Assembly (NCBI RefSeq): GCF_000620645.1 | Contig: NZ_JIAV01000020.1 | Location: 186,001 to 250,000 of the forward strand | Length of the DNA: 64,000 bases | Direction of reading: 5' to 3' | Source of the DNA: Nocardioides sp. URHA0032 | Lineage (GTDB): Bacteria; Actinomycetota; Actinomycetes; Propionibacteriales; Nocardioidaceae | Shown: positions 34,924 through 44,352 of the stretch, one piece after another | Layout of the letters: the number at the start of each line of letters is the position of its first letter | Position numbering within the stretch: the stretch's first letter is position 1 | Position numbers and translations under genes: made by a program | Notes under the pieces: model-generated | What the model was told of the DNA's origin: nothing | What the model saw: the letters and a program-made list of their open reading frames with translations, nothing else | Databases searched by the model: none

Positions 34924-35829
34924 ATGACCGGACGCGACCGACTCCGCGAGCTGCTCGACGCGGTGCTCGAGGAGGAGCACCGCAGCCTCGACGACATGGC
35001 CGGTGGCGCGTACACCTCGCCGTTCCACTTCACCCGCCGGCTCTCCCGCGAGACCGGGGAGCCGCCGGTCGCGATGCGGCGGCGGGTGATGCTCGAGCGC
35101 GCCGCCTGGCAGCTGAGCCACGGCGAGAGCGTCACCGACGCGGCGTTCGCCGCCGGCTACGACTCCGTCGAGGGGTTCAGCCGCGCGTTCGCCCGCGCCT
35201 ACCGACACGTGCCCAGCCAGCAACGGACGCAGCCGCGAGCAGGCAGCCACTGGCTGCCCGCACCGAACGGCATCCACTTCCACCCGCCCACCTCGCTGTG
35301 GGTCCACTCCGGGGAGCGCACCATGAGCCAGCCGATGGACCTGATGGTCCACCACGACCTCGACGACACCCGGGCGCTGCTGGACCTGGCCAAGCAGCTG
35401 CCCGACGAGGCGTACCGACGCCAGGTGCGCCCGGTGCTCTCCTGGGAGGGCGACGAGACGACGCTCGCGCGCGTCCTCGAGCGGCAGGTCAGCACCCTGG
35501 AGGTGTGGCTGGCGGCCATCCTCGGCGAGGAGTTCCCGCCGGAGCGCCCGGACGACCCCGGGGCCCTGATCGCCCGGCACGACGAGGTCGCGCCGCGCTG
35601 GCTGGAGATGGTCCGCGACGTCGACCGGCGCGATGCCTGGGACGACCGGGTCGTCGACGCGCTCTGCGAGCCGCCGGAGAGCTTCGTGCTCGGGAGCATC
35701 GTCGCCCACGTCCTCACCTATTCCGCCCACCGCCGGCTCGGCGCCCGCGCGATGCTCGCCGAGCTCGGCGTCGAGGTCGACGAGGGCGACCCGATCAACT
35801 GGCTGCGGCGGCGGGGAGGTGCGGAGTGA
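34924..35829 (+). CDS. AraC-type DNA-binding domain fused to a DinB-like domain
   Basis: 301 residues. Residues about 8-100 form an AraC/XylS double helix-turn-helix (DDMAGGAYTSPFHFTRRLSRETGE, SVTDAAFAAGYDSVEGFSRAF). Residues about 140-290 form a four-helix DinB/YfiT-like bundle with candidate metal ligands in LMVHHDLDDTR and HVLTYSAHRR. The bundle sits where other AraC-type regulators carry small-molecule sensors, so it may be a sensor or a detoxifying thiol-dependent enzyme. It is GTGA-coupled to the reductase gene that follows. Confidence 0.85.
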   Translation: MTGRDRLRELLDAVLEEEHRSLDDMAGGAYTSPFHFTRRLSRETGEPPVAMRRRVMLERAAWQLSHGESVTDAAFAAGYDSVEGFSRAFARAYRHVPSQQRTQPRAGSHWLPAPNGIHFHPPTSLWVHSGERTMSQPMDLMVHHDLDDTRALLDLAKQLPDEAYRRQVRPVLSWEGDETTLARVLERQVSTLEVWLAAILGEEFPPERPDDPGALIARHDEVAPRWLEMVRDVDRRDAWDDRVVDALCEPPESFVLGSIVAHVLTYSAHRRLGARAMLAELGVEVDEGDPINWLRRRGGAE

Positions 35830-36350
35830 AGACCGTCTACTACACGGCGAGCTCGCTCGACGGCTTCATCGCCGACCCGGACAACTCCCTCGGTTGGCTG
35901 CTGAGCCGCGACATCGACGAGCACGGGCCGATGAACTACGGCGAGTTCCGGGCGACCGTCGGCGCCTGTGCCCTCGGCGCCACGACGTACCGGTGGATCC
36001 TCGACAACGACCCGAACGGCTGGGACTTCACCCTGCCCGCCTGGGTCTTCACGCACCGCGAGCTCCCACCGCAGGAGGGGGTCACCTTCACGGCGGAGGA
36101 CGTGCGCACCGTGCACGCCGCCATGGTCGAGGCAGCGGCAGGCAAGGACGTGTGGCTCATCGGCGGTGGTGACCTGGTGGGGCAGTTCTCCGACGCGGGC
36201 CTGCTCGACGAGGTGTGGGTGCAGTACGCGCCCCTGACGCTCGGCGGCGGCGCGCCCCTGCTCACGCGGAGGGTCGAGATGCGGCTCGAGGAGCACGCCC
36301 GGAACCGCGAGTTCCTGTGCGCGCGGTACACCGTTTCCAGGCCGGGCTGA
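35826..36350 (+). CDS. Dihydrofolate reductase family protein (RibD C-terminal-like)
   Basis: 174 residues with the fold of DHFR/RibD_C: VYYTASSLDGFIADPDNSLGWL at the start, VGACALGATTYRWIL, FTHRELPP and KDVWLIGGGDLVGQFSDAGLLDEVWVQYAPLTLGGG (about 108-143). These stand-alone reductases bind NADPH; the real substrate is usually unknown. Co-translated with the AraC-DinB regulator, which probably controls it or acts in the same response. Confidence 0.85.
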   Translation: MKTVYYTASSLDGFIADPDNSLGWLLSRDIDEHGPMNYGEFRATVGACALGATTYRWILDNDPNGWDFTLPAWVFTHRELPPQEGVTFTAEDVRTVHAAMVEAAAGKDVWLIGGGDLVGQFSDAGLLDEVWVQYAPLTLGGGAPLLTRRVEMRLEEHARNREFLCARYTVSRPG

Positions 36351-36366
36351 CCGGGCACCGGGCGGT

Positions 36367-38166
<1,800 letters not shown>

Positions 38167-38191
38167 GCGCAGGCGGGGCTGCGGCCGCCGG

Positions 38192-38197
38192 TACCGT
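38192..38197 (+). promoter_or_regulatory. -10 box TACCGT of leaderless oxidase-like gene
   Basis: TACCGT ends 6 nt before the GTG at 38204, after the ggt stop; no ribosome site. Confidence 0.5.
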
Positions 38198-38203
38198 GGT
38201 GGG

Positions 38204-38845
38204 GTGACGACCGCCGCCGCCTGGACCGAGCTCACCACCGTCGAGGAGCTCGTCGACCTGCTGGGCGAGCCGAACGCCCGTGCCCGCGACAAGGGCCGCA
38301 CCGCGCTGCTCGACGTCGACCGGGCCTGGCTCGCGGCCACGCCGTTCTGCGTGCTCGCCACCGCGTCCGCCGACGGCCGCTGCGACGCCTCCCCGAAGGG
38401 TGACCCCGCCGGCTCGCTCGTGCACGTCGTCGACGACACCACGATCGCGCTCGCCGAGCGGCCCGGCAACAGGCGGGCGGACGGCTACCGGAACATCCTG
38501 GACAACCCGTACGTCGGCCTGGACTTCTTCATCCCCGGCCGCGGCGACACCCTGCGCGTCAACGGCCGCGCCCGGCTGGTCGGCGACGCGCCGTTCTTCG
38601 ACGAGATGGTCGTCAAGGGACACCGGCCGGTCCTCGCCGTCGTCGTGGACATCGAGGAGGTCTTCTTCCACTGCGCGAAGGCCTTCCTCCGGTCCGGCCT
38701 GTGGAAGCCGGAGACCTGGGACCCGAACGGCGTCGTCCCGCGTCGCGCGGTGATCGCGCGTGACGTCGAGCCGAGCGGCATGACCCTGGAGCAGCTCGAC
38801 GAGTACTACAGGCCCGAGAACTACGAGAAGGGCATGTATGCCTGA
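38204..38845 (+). CDS. Pyridoxamine 5'-phosphate oxidase family protein (FMN split barrel)
   Basis: 213 residues: FCVLATASADGRCDASPKGD (about residues 47-66), IALAERPGNRRADGYRNILDNPYVGLDFFIPGRGDTLRVNG (about 85-125) and a C-terminal MEFHC-like part (EEVFFHCAKAFLRSGLWKP). This is the MSMEG_1061-like branch, an FMN or F420 split-barrel protein with unknown substrate. The last 8 bp overlap the start of dapF. Confidence 0.8.
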   Translation: MTTAAAWTELTTVEELVDLLGEPNARARDKGRTALLDVDRAWLAATPFCVLATASADGRCDASPKGDPAGSLVHVVDDTTIALAERPGNRRADGYRNILDNPYVGLDFFIPGRGDTLRVNGRARLVGDAPFFDEMVVKGHRPVLAVVVDIEEVFFHCAKAFLRSGLWKPETWDPNGVVPRRAVIARDVEPSGMTLEQLDEYYRPENYEKGMYA

Positions 38846-39644
38846 CTACGAGTACCTGTTGGGGCACGGCACCGAGAACGACTTCGTGCTGCTGCCCGAC
38901 CTCGACGGCACGGTCCACGGCGACCTGTCGCCGGAGCAGCTGGCGGAGCGGGTGCGGGCGCTCTGCGACCGCCGGGCCGGCATCGGCGGCGACGGCGTGC
39001 TGCGCGTGCTGCGCCAGGGCGACGGCTGGTTCATGGACTACCGCAACGCCGACGGCTCGCTGTCGGAGATGTGCGGCAACGGCATCCGCGTCTTCGCGCG
39101 CTACCTCGTCGACGCGGGCCTGGCCGACCCGGCGCGGCCGATCCCCGTCGACACCCGCGACGGCGTCAAGGTCCTCACGGTCGACGGCGACCTGATCACC
39201 GCCGACATGGGCACCCCGCAGGTGCTCGGGGAGACCAAGGTCGGCGTGGCCGGCCGGGCCTGGGTCGCGCGGCACGTCGACATGGGCAACCCGCACGCCG
39301 TCGCGTTCGTCGACGACCTCGCGGACGCCGGCCCGCTGCTGGAGGCGCCCGAGCACGACCCCGCGACGTACCCCCGGGGCGTCAACGTCGAGTTCGTCGT
39401 ACGCCGGGGAGCCCGGCACCTCGCGATGCGCGTGCACGAGCGCGGCTCCGGCGAGACCCGGTCCTGCGGCACCGGCGCGTGTGCGGTCATGGTGGCCGCG
39501 GCCGTCGCCGACGGCGCCGAGCGCTCCGGCGCCTACCGCGTGGACGTCCCCGGCGGCACCCTCACCGTCACCTGGACCGACGACGACCGGGTGCTGCTCA
39601 CGGGCCGCGCCCTCATCGTCGCGCGGGGCACCACCTCGCTCTGA
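38838..39644 (+). CDS. dapF: Diaminopimelate epimerase
   Basis: 268 residues. The two catalytic cysteines are in MCGNGIRVFARYL (Cys79) and RSCGTGACAVMVA (Cys210); GHGTENDFVLL (about residues 9-19) and HVDMGNPHAVAFVDD complete the site. It makes meso-diaminopimelate for peptidoglycan and lysine. As in many actinobacteria it lies between miaA and hflX, though here with several inserted genes. A dispersed repeat begins 2 bp after its stop. Confidence 0.95.
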   Translation: MPDYEYLLGHGTENDFVLLPDLDGTVHGDLSPEQLAERVRALCDRRAGIGGDGVLRVLRQGDGWFMDYRNADGSLSEMCGNGIRVFARYLVDAGLADPARPIPVDTRDGVKVLTVDGDLITADMGTPQVLGETKVGVAGRAWVARHVDMGNPHAVAFVDDLADAGPLLEAPEHDPATYPRGVNVEFVVRRGARHLAMRVHERGSGETRSCGTGACAVMVAAAVADGAERSGAYRVDVPGGTLTVTWTDDDRVLLTGRALIVARGTTSL

Positions 39645-39645
39645 C

Positions 39646-39733
39646 GACACGTCGGGTTTCACCGGCTGACCGGAGAAACCCGCGCGACACGCCGCGGCCC
39701 ACCGGCGTGTCCGTCGGGTTTCCCACGACAAGC
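39646..39733. repeat. Dispersed double-hairpin element, copy 2
   Basis: About 88 bp starting GACACGTCGGGTTTCACC and ending GGGTTTCCCACGACAAG, nearly identical to the copy at 16213-16301 except for a few bases in the hairpin loops. Both have an SGFTG-like reading near the start, but here the element begins 2 bp after the dapF stop instead of being read. It probably ends dapF transcription; 39734-39779 holds no other feature. Confidence 0.8.
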
Positions 39734-39779
39734 ACCCGCAGATCGTGACCGACCGCGACAGTGCTGCTGTGAGCATGGT

Positions 39780-39785
39780 TATCCT
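39780..39785 (+). promoter_or_regulatory. -10 box TATCCT of leaderless SDR gene
   Basis: TATCCT ends 7 nt before the ATG at 39793. It decides that start over GTG 39745 and ATG 39775. Confidence 0.6.
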
Positions 39786-39792
39786 CCGCAGC

Positions 39793-40569
39793 ATGGACAT
39801 CAACGGAGCCAGTGCCATCGTCACGGGCGGCGCGTCGGGCATCGGCGCGGCGGCCGCCCGCCAGCTCGCCGCGAAGGGTGCGGTCGTCGTGGTCGCCGAC
39901 CTGCAGGCCGACAAGGGCGAGGCGCTCGCCGAGGAGATCGGCGGCGTCTTCGCCCAGGTCGACGTCACCGACACCGACCAGATCAAGGCCGCGGTCGAGG
40001 CCGCCGCCGCGATCGCACCCCTGCGGGCGTGCGTGAACTCGGCCGGGATCGGCTGGGCGCAGCGCACCATCGGCCGGGACGGCGAGTTCGACTCCGCCCA
40101 CGACCTCGCGGCGTTCTCGCGGGTGATCGCCATCAACCTGATCGGCACCTTCGACATGACCCGCCTCGCCGCGACCGCGATGAGCCGCAACGAGCCCGAC
40201 GCGGACGGGTGCCGCGGCGCGATCGTCAACCTCGCGAGCGTGGCGGCGTTCGACGGCCAGATCGGCCAGGCGTCGTACTCCGCCTCCAAGGGCGGCGTCG
40301 TCGGCATGACCCTCCCGGTCGCCCGCGACCTCGCCGCCTCCGGCATCCGCCTCAACACCGTCGCCCCGGGCCTGATCGACACCCCGATCTACGGCGAGGG
40401 CGAGGCGGCCGAGGCGTTCAAGGCCAAGCTCGGCGAGAGCGTGCTGTTCCCCAAGCGCCTCGGCGTCCCCGACGAGCTCGCCAGCATGGTCGTCGAGTGC
40501 ATCACCAACAGCTACATGAACGGCGAGGTCGTCCGCGTGGACGGCGGTATCCGGATGCCCCCCAAGTAG
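39793..40569 (+). CDS. SDR-family 3-hydroxyacyl-CoA dehydrogenase (type II, HSD17B10-like)
   Basis: 258 residues. TGGASGIGAAAARQL (about residues 12-26), NSAGIG, Ser in VNLASVAAFDG, and YSASKGGVVGM as the YxxxK site; Asp after strand 2 (VADLQADKG) indicates NAD. RLNTVAPGLIDTPI and NGEVVRVDGGIRM at the C-terminus are those of the human type II 3-hydroxyacyl-CoA dehydrogenase group. It oxidises 3-hydroxyacyl-CoA in beta-oxidation of fatty or branched acids. Confidence 0.88.
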   Translation: MDINGASAIVTGGASGIGAAAARQLAAKGAVVVVADLQADKGEALAEEIGGVFAQVDVTDTDQIKAAVEAAAAIAPLRACVNSAGIGWAQRTIGRDGEFDSAHDLAAFSRVIAINLIGTFDMTRLAATAMSRNEPDADGCRGAIVNLASVAAFDGQIGQASYSASKGGVVGMTLPVARDLAASGIRLNTVAPGLIDTPIYGEGEAAEAFKAKLGESVLFPKRLGVPDELASMVVECITNSYMNGEVVRVDGGIRMPPK

Positions 40570-40575
40570 CGCGTT

Positions 40576-40627
40576 CGGGTCGTCCGCCTCTCGCGCGTGA
40601 ATACGCCGCCCTCAGGCGGACGACCCG
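40576..40627. terminator. Bidirectional hairpin between convergent genes
   Basis: A perfect 14-bp inverted repeat: CGGGTCGTCCGCCT (40576-40589) and AGGCGGACGACCCG (40614-40627) around 24 nt. It lies between the SDR stop (40567-40569) and the convergent gene that ends at 40635, so it probably ends both transcripts. Confidence 0.75.
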
Positions 40628-40634
40628 CGCCGGC

Positions 40635-41156
40635 TCAGGCTCGCCGGCCCGTCCGGGCCAGGAGCCTCGTCTGCCGGTCGGCGTCCGCCGGCACCTGGAC
40701 GGGCCGCCTGAAGACGCCGTCGTCGTAGGCGTGGTCGCCGAAGCCCTCGAACGCCACCTCGATGGTGTCCATCTCCGCGTCGGTGAACGTCGTCGGCCGG
40801 CCGTTGGCCGCGCCGAGGTCCCAGCCGTGCACGACCAGGTCGAAGCCGTAGAAGTGGTCCAGGGTGGCGCCGATCGTGGTGCGGCCGAAGAAGCCGTCGT
40901 ACTCCCGCGCGCGGAGCTCGTCGGTGACCAGGGGCCGTACGGCGGCCTGGTGCGCGGCCCACACGTCGGCAGGTGAGCCGGAGGGGCGTCCGCCGACCGC
41001 GACGTCCATCCGCGACAGGTAGTCGCGCTCGGTGTCCACCACGTGGTCGACGACGTCCGCGGCGGTCCAGCCCTCGCACGGGCTGGTGGCCGACCAGTCG
41101 GTGGTGGCGTCGACGGTGGCGGAGAAGCGGTCTGCGGCCCGGAGGAAGAAGTTCAT
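40635..41156 (-). CDS. TIGR03086 family metal-binding protein (maleylpyruvate isomerase N-terminal-like)
   Basis: 173 residues. DinB/MDMPI-type four-helix bundle: SPCEGWTAADVVDHVVDTERDYL (about residues 25-47) with the first His ligand, DHFYGFDLVVHGWDLGAANG (about 119-138) with further ligands. Many relatives are mycothiol-dependent enzymes or stress proteins. ATG 41156 gives the standard N-terminus (MNFFLRAADRF). Divergent from an AraC regulator 51 bp away. Confidence 0.85.
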   Translation of the reverse strand: MNFFLRAADRFSATVDATTDWSATSPCEGWTAADVVDHVVDTERDYLSRMDVAVGGRPSGSPADVWAAHQAAVRPLVTDELRAREYDGFFGRTTIGATLDHFYGFDLVVHGWDLGAANGRPTTFTDAEMDTIEVAFEGFGDHAYDDGVFRRPVQVPADADRQTRLLARTGRRA

Positions 41157-41207
41157 GCCACCAGCATCGCGACGACGCTGTCGCCGGCTCTTGAAAGAAT
41201 CCGACAC

Positions 41208-42017
41208 ATGAGCGGGAACCGCCGGATCGACCCCAGGGAGCGCGCGCACCTGCTGGACGCGAGCGGCTACACGCCGCCGATCCACCGGTTCGCCCCGTCA
41301 CCGGACCTCGCGCCGCTGGTCCGGCGCTACTGGATGCCGGTCTGGTCGCTGCCCGAGGGGGTCACGTCCACGCAGCGGGTGCTGCAGTACCCCGTCTGCC
41401 TGGTCGTCGTGTCGCCCGAGTACGCCCTGCTCGTCGGGCCGAGCAGCGGCCTGTCGACGCAGGAGCTGAGCGGCACGGGCTGGGCGCTGGGCACCATGCT
41501 CCAGCCCGCGGCCGGACTCGCGCTGGCCAGCGGGCCCGTCGAGCGACTGACCGACCAGGCGGTCCCGCTGCCCGACGAGGACCTCGCCTGCCGGATCCGC
41601 GACGCTGTCGGGGACGACCCGGAGGACCCAGAGCGCCAGCAGGCCGGCGTCGCCGCCGTCGAGACGACGCTCCGGGCACTGCTCCCCGTCGACGAGGAGG
41701 GGCTGCTGGTCAACGCGATCGTCGAGTACGTCGAGGGCGACCCGGACGTGCAGCGCGTCGGTCAGGTCTGCGAGAAGTTCGCGATCACCGAGCGCACCCT
41801 GCAGCGGCTGACCGCGCGCCGGATCGGCCTGAGCCCGAAGTGGCTGATCCAGCGCCGCCGCCTCCACGAGGCCGCCGAGCGGCTCGCGCGCGACGAGCGA
41901 CCGGACCTGGCCCGCGTCGCCGCCGACCTCGGGTACGCCGACCAGGCGCACTTCGGCCGCGACTTCCGCGCGGTCACCGGCCTCACCCCGGGCGCGTTCG
42001 CGGCGGAGCCGCGTTAG
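41208..42017 (+). CDS. AraC family transcriptional regulator
   Basis: 269 residues. N-terminal DUF6597-type sensor region (FAPSPDLAPLVRRYWMPVWSL, about residues 25-45, and GWALGTMLQPAAGLALA), then a C-terminal AraC double helix-turn-helix (VCEKFAITERTLQRLTARRIGLSP, VAADLGYADQAHFGRDFRAV, about 185-258). Divergent from the TIGR03086 gene it may regulate; its last 4 bp overlap the convergent kinase gene. Confidence 0.88.
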   Translation: MSGNRRIDPRERAHLLDASGYTPPIHRFAPSPDLAPLVRRYWMPVWSLPEGVTSTQRVLQYPVCLVVVSPEYALLVGPSSGLSTQELSGTGWALGTMLQPAAGLALASGPVERLTDQAVPLPDEDLACRIRDAVGDDPEDPERQQAGVAAVETTLRALLPVDEEGLLVNAIVEYVEGDPDVQRVGQVCEKFAITERTLQRLTARRIGLSPKWLIQRRRLHEAAERLARDERPDLARVAADLGYADQAHFGRDFRAVTGLTPGAFAAEPR

Positions 42018-42571
42018 ACCTCCACGACCAGGTCGGCACGGTCACGGGCCGCCTCGACGAGCCGCGCGTTGGCCTCGTCGACCCGGGCCACCCAGGCGCG
42101 GGCCTCGTCCGGCGCCTTGCCGAACTCGACGTGCCGCGCGATCAGCCGTTCGACGCGCAGCGCGTCATCGGTGACCAGGTGCCACACGACGTCGATGGCC
42201 TCGCGCACCGCGCGCCAGCGCGGCTCGTCGAGCAGCAGGTAGTTCCCCTCGGTCACCACGGTGCCGGCCGGCGGCACCCAGGTCGCACCGGCCAGCGGCT
42301 GCTCGAGGTCGCGCTCGAACACCGGAGCGACGACGTCCTCCTCGCCCGCGCGCACCCGCCGCAGCAGCGCGGCGTACCCGGGAGCGTCGAAGGTCTCCGG
42401 CGCGCCCTTGCGGTCCCGGAGCCCGCGGCGGACCAGCTCGACGTCGGCGTAGTGGAAGCCGTCCATCGGCACCACCGGCAGCCCGAGGGACGTGGCGACC
42501 GTCGACTTCCCGACACCGGGCGCCCCGGTGATGCCGAGCAGGCGGATGCCGGGCGGGACGTGCGGGGTCAC
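42014..42571 (-). CDS. Nucleoside/nucleotide kinase family protein
   Basis: 185 residues. P-loop GITGAPGVGKSTVATSL (about residues 13-29), VVPMDGFHYADVELVRRGLRDRKGAPETFDAPGY (about 32-65) as in the uridine kinase/phosphoribulokinase-like group (FrcK-type), VVTEGNYLLLD (about 105-115) and a C-terminal RVERLIARHVEFGKAPDEA lid. It probably phosphorylates a sugar or nucleoside. GTGA overlap with the frameshifted gene upstream. Confidence 0.85.
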   Translation of the reverse strand: MTPHVPPGIRLLGITGAPGVGKSTVATSLGLPVVPMDGFHYADVELVRRGLRDRKGAPETFDAPGYAALLRRVRAGEEDVVAPVFERDLEQPLAGATWVPPAGTVVTEGNYLLLDEPRWRAVREAIDVVWHLVTDDALRVERLIARHVEFGKAPDEARAWVARVDEANARLVEAARDRADLVVEV

Positions 42572-43751
42572 CGCACCATGGTGGCAGCCTCGTCGACCGT
42601 CCCGGCGTAGCTCGCCATCTGGGCCGGCAGCACCGCGAGGACCTCGGTGGTGCGCGCCGCCCAGTCCCAGCGGATCAGCAGATGGTCGGTCGAGTCGGGC
42701 GGGACCAGGCTGATCAACGCCGAGTGGTCGTCCACGGCCAGCAGCTGGGAGAAGTCGACGCCGTCGACCGGGCTCATCCGCACACCGAGGAGCTCGCCGG
42801 AGTGCCGGTCGACGGCGGCGACAGCCGTCCTGCCCATGTAGGTCGTGCTGCCGACGTGATGGTTGAAGCCGGCCAGCTGGACGATGGCCCCGTCGCCGAC
42901 CAGGGGGACGGTCCGCTGGGCTCCGGAGTCGCCTCCGACGGCGGGCGTCCCCGCCAGTCCGTCGAGACCCCAGGTCACCGCGGTGCCGTCGGGCAGCACC
43001 CGTGTGGACTGCTCGAGGTCGGTGTCCACCAGGGACCCCGTGTCCAGGTCGAGCTCCCGCATCGTCTCCCGCTCCTCGACCGTCACCAGCACGTGGTCGT
43101 CGCCGGCCCACGAGGTCGCCTTGTTCAGCCCCGGCACGTCGTACCGGTGCGACCGCCCGGTGGTCAGCTCGACCACCACCACGGCGCCAGGCTGGGCGAG
43201 CGCGAGCTCGGCGCCGTCGGCGCTCAGGCTGGTCGGCGTCAGCGGGTACCACTGGTACCCGCCGACATCGTGGGTCGGCACCAGGCCCTCGAGTCCAGCG
43301 AGCGCCAGCGGCCGTCGTCGCCGAGCACGTCGATGGTGGTCCACCGGGCATCTCCCGGACCCGCCGAGCTCGGGACCACGGCGAGCACCGCGCGGCCGAC
43401 GGGATCCTCGGACAGCGGCACCGGGGCGGTGATCGCCAGCCGCGGCGCGCCGGCGGCGGCTGCGGTGTAGTCCGCGGACGTCCAGCGGGGACTGATCAGG
43501 GATCGGGGCACGGTGGCGTCGGCCACGGCCTCGGGCGACCGGGTCGGTGTGGTCACCGGCGGAGGCGTCGAGGTCTGGTGCCGGTCCCCGACCAGCGGGA
43601 CCGCTGCGACCACGATCAGGGCCGCGGTCACCGTCGCGACGGCGGCCGCGGTGCGGCCCCGGCGTACCCGCGCCCGCGCCCGGTCCCAGGCGGCGTCGGC
43701 CACGCGGGTCTCCGGCAGCTCCATGGTCTCGGCGATCTCGGTCAGCCTCAT
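42568..43751 (-). pseudogene. Frameshifted membrane-anchored beta-propeller-like gene after the sigma factor
   Basis: Two pieces in different frames read as one protein. Piece 1 (43751 to about 43290): MRLTEIAETMELPETRVADA, a membrane helix (AAAVATVTAALIVVAAVPLVG), an extracytoplasmic Pro/Thr linker and the first propeller-like strands up to DDGRWRSLD. Piece 2 (about 43300 to 42568): LEGLVPTHDVGGYQWYPLTP and four to five WD40-like strands with repeated DxxTG turns. Only one missing base near 43293-43300 separates them. The order sigma factor - membrane protein with extracytoplasmic domain is that of SigE-type ECF operons, where the second gene is an anti-sigma-like sensor. Either the gene is newly inactive or the base is a sequencing slip. 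Confidence 0.7.
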
Positions 43752-44248
43752 GAGCGGTCCTCCGCGAGGTCGGCGAGCCCGGGGGCGTCGGCACGCAGCC
43801 GAGCCAGCGCCACCGAGCCGAGCTTCTTGACGGTGCCGACGGTCACCCCGAGCACGTCGGCGGTCTGGGTGGCGGTCAGGTCGTCGACGTACCGGAGCAG
43901 CACGACGGCTCGCTGCCGCGGGGTGAGCACGCCCAAGGCGTCGCGCAGCATCGCCGCCGCCTCTCCGGGTCCTGCCGTCCCGCGCTGGTCCGGCACCTCC
44001 GCGACCCGTCGTTCGCGCCGATGTCGCCGCCACCACGAGACGTGGTCGCGGTACATCACCCGCCGCACCCAGGCCTCCGGCTGCTGACCACCGAGGGTGT
44101 CCCAGCGCAGGGCGGCCTTCACGAGCGCCTCCTGGAGGAGGTCCTCGGCGAGGTACAGGTCGCCCGTGAGGAGGTACGCCGCGCGCAGGAGGCGCTGCTG
44201 CGACACCCGGGCCCAGGATTCGAACGACTCGCGGTCCGTCTCGCGCAC
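43748..44248 (-). CDS. SigE-family RNA polymerase sigma-70 factor
   Basis: 166 residues. Region 2: RLLRAAYLLTGDLYLAEDLLQEALVKAALRW (about residues 20-50); region 4: VLTPRQRAVVLLRYVDDLTATQTADVLGVTVGTVKKLGS (about 106-144). This is an extracytoplasmic-function sigma factor of the actinobacterial SigE/SCO4117-like group. GAGGAGG lies 5 nt before the GTG at 44248, which gives the standard start. ATGA overlap with the following membrane-protein gene, its probable partner. Confidence 0.88.
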   Translation of the reverse strand: MRETDRESFESWARVSQQRLLRAAYLLTGDLYLAEDLLQEALVKAALRWDTLGGQQPEAWVRRVMYRDHVSWWRRHRRERRVAEVPDQRGTAGPGEAAAMLRDALGVLTPRQRAVVLLRYVDDLTATQTADVLGVTVGTVKKLGSVALARLRADAPGLADLAEDRS

Positions 44249-44352
44249 GGCCACCTCCTCACCACTGGAACGCGCGGGACCCGGCAGAGGGTTGACGCGG
44301 TGCGCAAACCGTTTGGCCACGGCGTGGGGCCCGAACGTACTCTTGTGGACAT

